Shown piece after piece: positions 52,124-60,280 of a DNA stretch of 64,000 nucleotides. Source of the stretch: Natrinema sp. HArc-T2 (GTDB taxonomy: Archaea; Halobacteriota; Halobacteria; Halobacteriales; Natrialbaceae). The translations under genes and the position numbers were made by a program. Numbering within the stretch: position 1 is the first letter of the stretch; every line of letters begins with the position of its first letter. Under the pieces are notes generated by a model that was not told the DNA's origin, ran no database searches, and was given only the letters and a program-made list of their open reading frames with translations. The stretch spans positions 124,001-188,000 of the forward strand of contig NZ_JBGUAZ010000003.1 in assembly GCF_041821085.1 (NCBI RefSeq). Reading direction: 5' to 3'.

Positions 52124-52293
52124 CCGACGTCGCCATCCTCCACGATCGGTTCCCCGGCATCGGCGGTGGCGAGGAGTTCGCCATCGAGGCCGCACGCGTC
52201 CTCGACGCGCCGATCTACAGCGAGAACGACGAGGGCGGGGAGGCCATCGACGTCCCCGAGGACCATCTGCGCGAACTCGGCTACCTCGATTGA
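52120..52293 (+). pseudogene. Chimeric remnant: glycosyltransferase start joined to sulfatase-like tail
   Basis: A 57-codon frame starting at GTG, overlapping the GT2 stop by four bases. The first about 32 residues (VAILHDRFPGIGGGEEFAIE) look like the N-terminus of a family 4 glycosyltransferase. The rest (GEAIDVPEDHLRELGYLD) matches the C-terminal tail found on haloarchaeal sulfatase-like proteins; the neighbouring AlkP-fold gene ends in a similar way (EEQLRDLGYLE). So it looks like the scar of a deletion that removed the end of a GT4 gene and most of a sulfatase gene. Confidence 0.65.
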
Positions 52294-52321
52294 AAGGTGA
52301 CGGGACACGGGTCATTGCTCG

Positions 52322-52406
52322 TCATACGGACTACTGTCAGTCAGTGCCGGTGCACCCGCGACCGTCTTGCGGTTGCACCGGGACATCGTGACAGCAGACC
52401 GTATCA
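52322..52406 (+). repeat. 85 bp palindromic element, copy R4
   Basis: It runs from TCATACGGACTACTGTCA to TGACAGCAGACCGTATCA, 85 bp. The outer arms pair at 15 of 18 positions, and inner CCGGTGCACCCGC pairs with GCGGTTGCACCGG. It lies between convergent genes: 28 bp past the remnant's stop and 1 bp before the stop of the AlkP-fold gene (52408). Confidence 0.85.
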
Positions 52407-52407
52407 G

Positions 52408-53358
52408 TCACTCGAGGTAGCCCAGATCCCGAAGCTGTTCTTCCGTCGTGTCCATCACTGCCGGCTGTCGCTCGGCTCGCCTGTCGTCACTGTCGGCGGC
52501 GTGTGTGTCGACCCAGTCGCGAACGTCGAACACGCTTTTTGGCGGGTCGTCGGCGAGCGTCGTCGATGCGAGCGCCCGCCAGCTGTGAAAGCCGGGTTCG
52601 GAATCGTCGTCGATCCACGCGACTTGCATGCCGTGATCCGACAGCACCAGCAGGTCGTCGACGTGCTCGCGGACGGACCCGAGCAGGCGATCGATCCGTT
52701 CGTACACCTCACGCAGGCGGTCCGGATGCGTCGCAAAAGCGTGGCCGGCGGCGTCGAGGGCGTGCATGTGGACCCCGGCGACGGCGACATCCGTCTGTCC
52801 CATTCCCTGGAGCCAGCCGGCCTCGAGTCCGGCGTTCCCGTACAGCCGCCGCCAGAGGTCGTCGTCCGTGAGTTCGCCGGTCGAGGCGAGGTTAAGCCAG
52901 TGCCACGTCTCGCTCAGGTGTTCGCCGGGAGTGACGCCGGGCCACCAGCGGACGACGCGATTTGCAGGCTCGAAGAGATGTGGGTGGTCGGTCTGACGGA
53001 GCGTCATCCCGACGCCGTCGTTGCCACCGCCGTCTTCGGTCGCGCCGCCGTCCCCGCGCAGCCACGTGCCGATCCTGACGCGTGCCTCCTTTGGCAGGAG
53101 GTAGGGGGCCACCGCGCTCGCGTACGCGAGGATCGGATTACGCCACTGCTGTTGCTCGCCGGTCGAAGCGAGGCCGTGGGATGGCGGCTCGACGCCCGTC
53201 GCGACCGACGTCCAGACCTCGAGTGTGTTCGGGTTCTCGCCTGAATGAGCGAACGTCTCGAGTTTCCCGTGGGTCTCGAGGAGCATGTTCTCACACCCCC
53301 ACTCGCGGGCGAGGTCGTAGTCGGCAGCGTCGAGGGCGATGATCCCCAGCGTCGTCAT
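52408..53358 (-). CDS. Alkaline-phosphatase-fold (sulfatase-like) protein
   Basis: A 316-residue protein with an AlkP-superfamily layout: metal Asp pair in GIIALDAADYDLA, a Thr/Ser candidate nucleophile in WTSVATGVEPPSHG, and DHG near the C-terminus (LLVLSDHGMQVAW). The tail EEQLRDLGYLE is common to haloarchaeal sulfatases and phosphoglycerol-transferase-like proteins. It may cut or transfer phosphate, sulfate or glycan-linked esters; the substrate is unknown. The start at 53358 is chosen; the frame stays open to 53508. Confidence 0.8.
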   Translation of the reverse strand: MTTLGIIALDAADYDLAREWGCENMLLETHGKLETFAHSGENPNTLEVWTSVATGVEPPSHGLASTGEQQQWRNPILAYASAVAPYLLPKEARVRIGTWLRGDGGATEDGGGNDGVGMTLRQTDHPHLFEPANRVVRWWPGVTPGEHLSETWHWLNLASTGELTDDDLWRRLYGNAGLEAGWLQGMGQTDVAVAGVHMHALDAAGHAFATHPDRLREVYERIDRLLGSVREHVDDLLVLSDHGMQVAWIDDDSEPGFHSWRALASTTLADDPPKSVFDVRDWVDTHAADSDDRRAERQPAVMDTTEEQLRDLGYLE

Positions 53359-53663
53359 GCAGGCACACACCACGACTGGCACCTTCAACGTCCGGGCAGT
53401 GTCTCCCACGGTATCGCTGACAGAGGGTCGCAGATCGACCCCTGCCGTCGATTCGATGGTCAGAGCAGGCGGTACACTGATACGCCCGGATAATGAGTGT
53501 GACCGCACGCAACTGCGCCACTGCTAGCCATGGTGACGAGTCCCCTCCCGTGTCGGTCACGTCGATCGAACGCGCTCGCTCGAGCGACAGCCGACATAGC
53601 CGGCCCCGTGGGCCACACGAGTCGCGCTAGAATCGTCGGTCTGTCGCCGTCGGCTCGAGACGA
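53359..53663. other. Intergenic region between AlkP-fold and flippase genes
   Basis: The 305 bp contain the divergent promoters of the two genes. An in-frame extension of the AlkP-fold gene to 53508 is possible but has no family support. No RNA gene, repeat copy or mobile sequence was seen. Confidence 0.5.
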
Positions 53664-55118
53664 ATGACGGACGCGACGTCGGTCAGCCTTGGCGGCGAGA
53701 CGGTGAAGGCAACGGTCGCAAAGTTCACGATGGCTGCGATCGGCTTCGCTGGCACCGTCGTCTTCGCGCGGGTGCTCGGGCCGACCGGGTTCGGCGGGTT
53801 CTACCTGCTCTTCTCGCTGGTCAAACTCGGCGACCGGGCGGTCAACGGCTGGGGGACGGCGATCATGAAACGGTTCTCGGAAGTCGGGGCTCCCGAGCGG
53901 GAGCTAATCGGCGGCCAACTGGTGTTTACGCTCGGCTGGCTGGGACTCATGGGCGCGGTCAGCGTCCTCGCGTCGCAGTGGCTCGTGTCCTATACGGGAC
54001 TCGCCGCGGCACCGGTGTTGTTCGTCGTCCTGATGGGTGCCGTCACGCTCTACGAGCCGACCGACCGCGTCGTCCAGGCGCGGGGACTCGTCGGCGCTTC
54101 GATGTGGGTCGACACCTTCCGGTCGCTGTTGACGTTCCCGCTCCAGCTTGCACTCGTTCTCCTCGGACTCGGTGCCGCCGGCATGGCCTACGGGCTGGCT
54201 GCGGCGACGCTTCTCTCGCTGCCGGTTCTCTGGCGGTTCGTGCGGACGAAACCGGCGATACCCTCCCGCGACACGCTCGAGAGCCTCTGGTCGTACGCGA
54301 AATACAGCATTCCGAACTCGTTTCTGGGACAGACCTACGATCGGTTCGACATCCTCCTGCTCGGCTATCTCCTCGCGCCGGCGGCAGCCGGCCAGTACGA
54401 AGTCGCGCTGAAGCTCACCGTCCCGGCAACGTTCGTGATGATGGCCGCCCAGAGCGTGCTGATGGCCCGTGTCAGCCGACTTCACAGCCAGGGCGAAGAC
54501 GTCAGCGACGACGTCTCGAACACGCTCGCGTTCGCGAGCATCGTCGCTGTTCCCCTGTTCTTCGGTGCGGCTGCGATGCCCGAACAGCTCGTCGTGACGG
54601 CGTTTGGCTCCGAATACGCCGACGCCGCCACGCTGTTGGTTGGGCTCGCGCTGTTCCAGATCGTGAGCACACAAAGCGGCCCACTCACGAGCGCGATCGG
54701 CGGGATCGACCGACCGGAAGCCAACACGTGGATTTCGTCGACGACGCTTGCGCTGAACATCGTCCTCGGCGTCGCGCTGACGCTTGCCTACGGGGCGATC
54801 GGGGTCGTCATCGCGACGATCGTCGCCGAGACGCTCCGCTACGGCCTCTCTGCAGTCGTCGTCAAACGGGAGCTGCCGGCAGTCGAACTCTTTCCCCGGA
54901 CGCTGCTCGAGCAAGTTGCCGCGGCGGTGTTGATGTTCGTGCTGGTCCGACCGCTCGTCGACATCGTCACTGTCGATCGGTGGTATCACCTCCTCGGCGT
55001 CGTCGCGTTCGGTGCAGCGGTGTACTCGGTGGCGCTGTTCGCCATCAGCCACAAACTTCGCGTGACGGTCGAAGGCGTCGTCCGGGAGTCGCGACTCGAT
55101 GTCACCGGGAACAACTGA
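53664..55118 (+). CDS. Oligosaccharide flippase (Wzx-like, MATE/MVF superfamily)
   Basis: A 484-residue membrane protein with about 12-14 predicted helices. The start (KATVAKFTMAAIGFAGTVVFARVLGPTGFG, cited by its ends) is typical of polysaccharide flippases. Cytoplasmic loops include SIPNSFLGQTYDRFDILLLG, also characteristic. It probably flips a lipid-linked glycan across the membrane. The stop codon TGA (55116-55118) is the first triplet of repeat copy R5. Confidence 0.9.
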   Translation: MTDATSVSLGGETVKATVAKFTMAAIGFAGTVVFARVLGPTGFGGFYLLFSLVKLGDRAVNGWGTAIMKRFSEVGAPERELIGGQLVFTLGWLGLMGAVSVLASQWLVSYTGLAAAPVLFVVLMGAVTLYEPTDRVVQARGLVGASMWVDTFRSLLTFPLQLALVLLGLGAAGMAYGLAAATLLSLPVLWRFVRTKPAIPSRDTLESLWSYAKYSIPNSFLGQTYDRFDILLLGYLLAPAAAGQYEVALKLTVPATFVMMAAQSVLMARVSRLHSQGEDVSDDVSNTLAFASIVAVPLFFGAAAMPEQLVVTAFGSEYADAATLLVGLALFQIVSTQSGPLTSAIGGIDRPEANTWISSTTLALNIVLGVALTLAYGAIGVVIATIVAETLRYGLSAVVVKRELPAVELFPRTLLEQVAAAVLMFVLVRPLVDIVTVDRWYHLLGVVAFGAAVYSVALFAISHKLRVTVEGVVRESRLDVTGNN

Positions 55119-55200
55119 TACGGTTTGCTGTACCGATGTCCCGGTGCAACCGCAGGGCGGTCGCGGGTGCACCGGTACTGACTGACAGTAGACCGTATGA
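55116..55200 (-). repeat. 85 bp palindromic element, copy R5
   Basis: It begins TGATACGGTTTGCTGTAC (the TGA being the stop of the flippase gene) and ends TGACAGTAGACCGTATGA, 85 bp, opposite in orientation to R4. Inner arms CCGGTGCAACCGC and GCGGGTGCACCGG pair almost fully. It lies between convergent genes. Confidence 0.88.
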
Positions 55201-55249
55201 GCTAGGTCGCCGGGCGGCTGTGACCGCGTGTCCCTCGCGTGGTCGACCG

Positions 55250-56065
55250 CTACAGTTCGCGTGCGATGTAGTCGTCTATCGCGGCGACGCGATCGGGATC
55301 GTACGTCCAGAAGCCATCCCAGACACGCGGTTCGACCTCGAGACAGACCAGTGCCGCTGGCTCGAGAGCCGACGCGTCCGAACGATCGACGTGCTCGTCG
55401 GGGTTGTAGACGACGAACCAGCCATCTCGGTACTCGGCGGCTGTTCCGGTGTGGACCGTCACATCGAGGTCGATTGTCGCCGGGCTATCGGCACCGTAGA
55501 CGTGGATGTCGACATCGGTTGCTTCGAGGCTTGCGTAGACGTCGTGGGTGCCGATCTCGTCGTCGAGACGCGAGAGGTGTTGAAACGCTGATCGTAGCGT
55601 TCCGGCTCCGCCCGCCCAAGCCCGCTGTTCGATATATCGGGAAACGATGATCAACAGGAGCTTCTCTTTGTGTGCGAGCGGATAGCCGCGTAGTCGGAGC
55701 CGGGTTTCTGCAAGCCCCGAGAGCACGTCGGGAAACTCGATCTCGCCGACACCGCGTGCGCCAGTGACGAACAGATCGGAGTTGATCGCAAGGAGCGCGT
55801 CGTACAACTCGTCCATTGGGGAGGCTGCGACCGGCGTCCCGTCCTCGAGGAGGACGGCGGTATCCGCGCCCGTCTCGAGCGTCGTGGCGATCTCGGGCGC
55901 GAGTTGCCTCTCGGACGGGACGGTCGCATCCGGGTCGACGCTGATCGACTGGCCGTCGAACGCGTCGGTGAGCATCGCCTCGAGTGGTCCCGCTGCATCC
56001 TCGTTGACGACTGCGATCGTCCGGTCGGGTGAACCGATGTCCTCGATAAACGATCGAAGAGTCAC
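55250..56065 (-). CDS. DICT sensory-domain protein
   Basis: A 271-residue protein with the DICT layout (LRSFIEDIGSPDRTIAVVNED, later TAVLLEDGTPVAASPMDELY, LRGYPLAHKEKLLLIIVSRY and AAEYRDGWFVVYNPDEHVDR). DICT domains sense signals and often join GGDEF or kinases; here the protein ends without an output domain, which is usual in haloarchaea. The TATA-like TTACTATAGG (minus strand, about 56089-56098) precedes the ATG by about 27 nt. Confidence 0.87.
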   Translation of the reverse strand: MTLRSFIEDIGSPDRTIAVVNEDAAGPLEAMLTDAFDGQSISVDPDATVPSERQLAPEIATTLETGADTAVLLEDGTPVAASPMDELYDALLAINSDLFVTGARGVGEIEFPDVLSGLAETRLRLRGYPLAHKEKLLLIIVSRYIEQRAWAGGAGTLRSAFQHLSRLDDEIGTHDVYASLEATDVDIHVYGADSPATIDLDVTVHTGTAAEYRDGWFVVYNPDEHVDRSDASALEPAALVCLEVEPRVWDGFWTYDPDRVAAIDDYIAREL

Positions 56066-56263
56066 TGTCGGGTGTTTTGTCGTTGGGCACCTATAGTAAC
56101 AACTGAAACGATTTACACACCGATCGAACAGTCCTCGTGCGATCGGGTGTACATTGACTTTCAGTGGCTACTATAACTGTTCTTGCCACCGGCTGGCTCG
56201 AGCTGCCGACCGGGGGTGGGGTACACTGCACGGGTCGGCGTGGCTGGGCTGCTGCCGGTGCGG

Positions 56264-57268
56264 TTACTCGCCGGTCACAGGGTCTCGATTCCAGAACTCG
56301 CTGCCCTTTTTCAGTTTCGGCACCCACGTGTCCGTGGTCTTCGAGAGCAACGCGACGCGCGATGCCGGGACGCCCATGACCTCGTCGAACTCGGGCATGT
56401 GCTCCGTGACTTTCTCAGCGAACTCGATGACGTCCTCGTGGTCGGGCATCGACGAGCGGTCGAGGCGGCCCCGTGAGTGCCCGACGTGCATGTAGGCTTT
56501 CAGTTCGATGAAGTCGGGATCGGCCTGCTGGTAGAAGCCGGCGTACCAGTCGGGGTGGTGCATGTTTTCGCCGTCGACGAGCGTCGTCCGGATAACGGTG
56601 CGGGTCTCGTCTTTTTCGGCGAGGACGGCCATCGTCTCGAGCAGCTTCTCCCAGGCGTCGTCTTCCATCGCGCCGACGACCTGATCGAAGGTGTGGCGTT
56701 CGGGGGCGTCGACGCTGACGTACAGCTGGGTGGGGTCGCATTCACGGAGCACCTCGGGACGGGTGCCATTCGAGACGAGGAAGGTGGTGATGTCGCGGTC
56801 GTGGAAGGCCTCAATGAGTTCGGGCAGGTAGGGATACAGCGTCGGCTCGCCGTCGAGGCTGATGGCGACGTGGCGCGGTTCCATCGCCTGCTCGAAGACC
56901 TCGCGGGGAACCTCCTCGTTGCCGCCGAAGCCCGAGAGCAGTTTCTTCTGGAGTTTGATCGAGGCGTCGACCACCGCTTCGGGGTCGTCCCACTCGACGT
57001 CGTCCAGTTCGTAGGCGTGGCCGTTGTGATCGCGCCAGCAGAAGACACACCGCTCGTTGCACCGGACGACTGGCGTCATCTGGATACAGCGGTGGGACTC
57101 GATGCCGTAGAAAATGTTCTTGTAACACTTGCCCTCGCCGCGCAGGGCGTTTGCCGTCCAGCCGCAGGTCTGGGCTGCCGTGTGGTTCTCACTGTGGTAG
57201 TCCGGGCTCGAGACCTGTGCCGCTCCGCCATCGTCGGCGTCGGCCCCGGAGGGTGCGGAATCGCTCAT
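56264..57268 (-). CDS. taw1: 4-demethylwyosine synthase Taw1 (TYW1)
   Basis: A 334-residue radical SAM enzyme. The cluster motif CxxxCxxC is CNERCVFC (about 70-77), a second set of cysteines (CGWTANALRGEGKCYKNIFY, about 35-54; C at SHRC) serves the extra Fe-S cluster, and the core has SLDGEPTLYPYLPEL and ELKAYMHVGHSRGRLD. It makes the tricyclic base of wyosine at G37 of tRNA-Phe. The N-terminal about 28 residues are acidic and disordered, typical of haloarchaeal proteins. Confidence 0.95.
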   Translation of the reverse strand: MSDSAPSGADADDGGAAQVSSPDYHSENHTAAQTCGWTANALRGEGKCYKNIFYGIESHRCIQMTPVVRCNERCVFCWRDHNGHAYELDDVEWDDPEAVVDASIKLQKKLLSGFGGNEEVPREVFEQAMEPRHVAISLDGEPTLYPYLPELIEAFHDRDITTFLVSNGTRPEVLRECDPTQLYVSVDAPERHTFDQVVGAMEDDAWEKLLETMAVLAEKDETRTVIRTTLVDGENMHHPDWYAGFYQQADPDFIELKAYMHVGHSRGRLDRSSMPDHEDVIEFAEKVTEHMPEFDEVMGVPASRVALLSKTTDTWVPKLKKGSEFWNRDPVTGE

Positions 57269-57328
57269 GTTAGCGGCTGTTGGATCGGGTCGGGCAAAAG
57301 GCGTGTGGTGTGCCGAGCGGGTGCCCGG

Positions 57329-57414
57329 TCAGACAGACTCCTGTCAGTGGGTGCTGGCGCACCCACGACACCGCCCGTGGGTTTGCCGGGATCCAGTGAC
57401 AGCAGCCCGTCTCA
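57329..57414 (+). repeat. Palindromic element, copy R6 (divergent)
   Basis: It begins TCAGACAGACTCCTGTCAGT and ends TGACAGCAGCCCGTCTCA, 86 bp. It matches the family at the arms but has a changed centre (GGCGCACCCACG / CGTGGGTTTGCC, still paired). Its final TCA (57412-57414) is the stop codon of the minus-strand membrane gene. Confidence 0.75.
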
Positions 57415-57747
57415 GTCGTCGCGGCGCCTGTCGCTCGAGGAGTCGCTGTCGGAGCCATCCGGCAGCGAGAACGGATCGGCAGGCTCGTCGCCATGTGTCG
57501 TGTCGTCGCGCTCAAACAGGTACAGCGCCGGCCCACCGACGACCATCACGAGCAAGCCGGGAATCGGAACGGCAAGCGGGGCGAGATAGAGTCCCAACGC
57601 ACTCCCCCAGGCGACGATTACGATACCTGCCCAGAGCGGCGGCCTCGAGACCTCGTTTCGGGCCGCGTCCCGGTAGACGACACCGGCACAGCCGAGAATG
57701 GCTGCGACTCCCACCAGCGCGACTGCCATCCCCTGCAGCGAAACCAT
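57412..57747 (-). CDS. Small membrane protein, three predicted helices
   Basis: A 111-residue protein with hydrophobic segments at about 5-22, 38-53 and 55-75, then a soluble acidic tail (FERDDTTHGDEPADPFSLPD). No family is recognised. The start at 57747 (MVSLQGMAVALVG) is preferred over an open extension to 57831. The stop codon is the last triplet of repeat R6, and repeat R7 lies upstream, so the gene is bracketed by two copies in the same orientation. Confidence 0.68.
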   Translation of the reverse strand: MVSLQGMAVALVGVAAILGCAGVVYRDAARNEVSRPPLWAGIVIVAWGSALGLYLAPLAVPIPGLLVMVVGGPALYLFERDDTTHGDEPADPFSLPDGSDSDSSSDRRRDD

Positions 57748-57823
57748 ATCGCTCGTTAGACCGCCGGCTGTAAGTGAGTGTCGCGATCCGCCGATCGAGC
57801 CACGGCTCGCGCATGCGCGAGTG

Positions 57824-57908
57824 TGTGCCAACTTCTGTCAGTCAGTTCCAGTACACCTGCACGACGATCACAGTTGCACCGGTACACAGTGACAGCAGAT
57901 CAGACGAG
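57824..57908 (+). repeat. Palindromic element, copy R7 (degenerate)
   Basis: It keeps the core CTGTCAGTCAGTTCCAGTAC and AGTTGCACCGGTACACAGTG and then GACAGCAGA, in the same order as the other copies, but both ends are eroded. The limits are approximate, set by the 85 bp length of the others. Confidence 0.6.
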
Positions 57909-57969
57909 CCAATCACCGGTAGTGCTCTATAGCACTATGTAGGTATGAGAGAACTATGTGGCAACTGAT

Positions 57970-58004
57970 CCATATATATGGCTCATAGCATCGTATTTTT
58001 ATAG
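57970..58004 (+). promoter_or_regulatory. pstS promoter with palindrome
   Basis: ATTTTTATAG at 57995-58004 is the TATA box, about 25 nt before ATG 58025. About 14 bp further upstream is CCATATATATGG (57970-57981), a perfect 12 bp palindrome that could bind a phosphate-responsive regulator. Confidence 0.55.
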
Positions 58005-58024
58005 CCTCCCGAATTGCACACGTG

Positions 58025-59089
58025 ATGGCAGACAACCAGTTCGGGCCCTCTGCTGACGGGGTATCGCGACGGAAGTTCATCGCTGCGACCGGCGCTCTTG
58101 GATCGATGGCAGCCGCCGGCTGTCTCGGGAACGCAAGCGAGGGGAGCAGCGACACTGAACCGCTGACGGCTGACGGCTCGTCGACCGTTTACCCGATCAC
58201 CAATGACGCTGATTCGCTCTGGAACGGGAACCCGCCGGCAGACGACCAGGAGTACTGGGGGCCGGGCCAGTACGATATCGACACGGATCAAAACCTCGCA
58301 GACTACTGGGCTGGCCTCTACGGGTTCGAACCAACCGAAGAGCGCAGCGTCCCGCCGTTCCCGACGCAGGTCGCGTTGAGCCACTCCGGGACGGGTGTCG
58401 AGGGAGTCATCAACGAACGCGTCGATATCGGTGACGCGAGTTCGACGGCCGAATCCATCCTCGGATCCGACCACGAGGAACTGGACAACATCGTTGACCA
58501 CGTCGTTGCTGTCGACGGCCAGCCGATCGTCGTGAGCCGCGAGATCTACGACGCAGGCGTCACGCAGGTCACTGGCGACGAACTCCGCGCGATTTACAAA
58601 GGAGAGCTCACGAACTGGAGCGAACTCGGCGGCCCGGACAAGGAGATCTACGCGATCGGTCGTGCGGAAGACTCCGGGACCGACACCGCGTTCCGCAGCA
58701 ATCTCTACGGTGACCCCGAGGAACCGATCGATCCCGACACCCGAAAGGGGCAAAACCAGCAGGTCGCGACCCTCGTCGAGCAAAACGACAACGCGATCGC
58801 GTACATCGCACTCGCGTTCGTCGAACCCGACGGTGCGACCCCGCCGATCGGCCTCGAGCTGGACGGCACCCTCTACGAGTACGGCACGAACCTCGGTGCA
58901 AAGGAATATCCGCTCAGCCGGGACCTTCACTGCTATACTTACGATGGAACTGACAAACGCGAGAGCGCCTTTATCAACATGATCCTCTCGGAGTTCGGGC
59001 AGACGAACTTCGTCGAACCGAACAACTACTTCAAACTCCCACCGGAGCGTCGCGAGGAGGAACGAGGAAAGCTGGCAGACCAGGCCTGA
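58025..59089 (+). CDS. pstS: Phosphate ABC transporter substrate-binding protein PstS
   Basis: A 354-residue Tat-exported lipoprotein. SRRKFIAATGALGSMAAAGC gives the twin Arg and a lipobox Cys at about 33, so the protein is anchored outside by a lipid. The mature part starts DGSSTVYPITN (phosphate-binding Ser/Thr loop), with NERVDIGDASSTA and GRAEDSGTDTAFRSNLY lining the pocket. It binds phosphate for the PstCAB permease. A GTG at 58022 directly before the ATG could also start translation. First gene of the pst operon. Confidence 0.95.
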   Translation: MADNQFGPSADGVSRRKFIAATGALGSMAAAGCLGNASEGSSDTEPLTADGSSTVYPITNDADSLWNGNPPADDQEYWGPGQYDIDTDQNLADYWAGLYGFEPTEERSVPPFPTQVALSHSGTGVEGVINERVDIGDASSTAESILGSDHEELDNIVDHVVAVDGQPIVVSREIYDAGVTQVTGDELRAIYKGELTNWSELGGPDKEIYAIGRAEDSGTDTAFRSNLYGDPEEPIDPDTRKGQNQQVATLVEQNDNAIAYIALAFVEPDGATPPIGLELDGTLYEYGTNLGAKEYPLSRDLHCYTYDGTDKRESAFINMILSEFGQTNFVEPNNYFKLPPERREEERGKLADQA

Positions 59090-59191
59090 TCGGTTCTCTC
59101 GGCTCGCGCCGCCCGGCTATCGTCCGGTCTGACTATCTTCCAGTCGAGAATCACACACTATAACACTATTATGTTAGGCATACGCACGACG

Positions 59192-60280
59192 ATGTCACAA
59201 GCGGCATCACAGACATCGCGCCGGACGCTGTCGCTGGTTCGAACAGCGATGGACTTAGACCGGCCGAGTCTGCTCCTTGTGACGGCACAGATACTGTTGA
59301 TCATCGGGACGTTCGCCGGATTCGTCATCCAATCGACGTGGACGATGCTACTCCTGTACGGCTTCCTGTTGGCCGCCGGCATCGGCTGGGTGACTCGGCA
59401 GGCACTCACTGCGAAGGTGGTGACGTTTCTGATGACTGCCGCAACGCTCTCGACGCTCGGCCTCATCGGGGTGTTTCTGATCCTCGAGGCGATTCCGGTG
59501 GTTCGCCACGCTGGGCTCGACCTCATCTGGCCGTTCGGCTCGAACGAATGGAGTTCGACGCAGGGGCAGTTCTCGCTCGTTCCGATGATCTGGGGGACGC
59601 TGCTCACGACGGTCGTCGCGATCGTAATCGCGGCCCCGTTTGGCGTCGCTGGGGCGCTCTTCATCAGCGAGATCGCACCCGATTGGCTGCGTGAAATCGT
59701 CAAGCCAGCCGTCGAGTTGTTGGCAGGTGTGCCGTCGATCGTGTACGGCTTCATCGGGTTTACGGTCATCAACCCCTACGTCGGCAATCTGTTGTCGATC
59801 AATCCGGGCGCGCTGTTCGCCATCGGACTCGTGATCGGCTTTATGGCGCTTCCGACGGTCATCTCCGTGGCCGAAGACGCCCTCTCGGCGGTCCCGGAGT
59901 CGATGAAAGACGGCTCGATGGCGATGGGTGCGACGGACTGGCAGACGATGAAAAGCGTCTCCATTCCGACCGCGTTCTCCGGTATCTCCGCGGCTGTTCT
60001 GCTGGGGGTTGGCCGAGCCATCGGTGAGACCATGGCCGCGACGGTGATGATCTCACACAGCCGTCGATTGCCTAAACCGGAGCTGTACAACGCCTTCGAC
60101 AGCACGGAAACGCTGACGACGCTGATCGCTGCCAGTTACGGACACGTCACGCCGGGTGAGTTGTTCTGGAGTGCGCTGTTCGCCGCTGGCGTTCTCCTGA
60201 TGGTCATCGTCACTGGACTCGGTATCGTCTCGGAACTCGTCGAACAGCGAATGCATCGGAAACTGCGGGGTGGACAATGA
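59192..60280 (+). CDS. pstC: Phosphate ABC transporter permease PstC
   Basis: A 362-residue membrane protein with about eight predicted helices. It has GTLLTTVVAIVIAAPFGVAG and AALLGVGRAIGETMAATVM-like text (LLGVGRAIGETMAATVMI), the permease coupling EAA loop, as in PstC. The ATG at 59192 is about 25 nt after a TATA-like CACTATTATG (59164-59173), so it has a promoter of its own as well as read-through from pstS. Its stop overlaps the start of pstA. Confidence 0.95.
   Translation: MSQAASQTSRRTLSLVRTAMDLDRPSLLLVTAQILLIIGTFAGFVIQSTWTMLLLYGFLLAAGIGWVTRQALTAKVVTFLMTAATLSTLGLIGVFLILEAIPVVRHAGLDLIWPFGSNEWSSTQGQFSLVPMIWGTLLTTVVAIVIAAPFGVAGALFISEIAPDWLREIVKPAVELLAGVPSIVYGFIGFTVINPYVGNLLSINPGALFAIGLVIGFMALPTVISVAEDALSAVPESMKDGSMAMGATDWQTMKSVSIPTAFSGISAAVLLGVGRAIGETMAATVMISHSRRLPKPELYNAFDSTETLTTLIAASYGHVTPGELFWSALFAAGVLLMVIVTGLGIVSELVEQRMHRKLRGGQ

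Noticed and set aside
52322-55200. R4 and R5 as inverted ends of a single composite transposon
   Set aside because: No transposase lies between them, no target duplication is seen, and other copies occur singly or in direct orientation.
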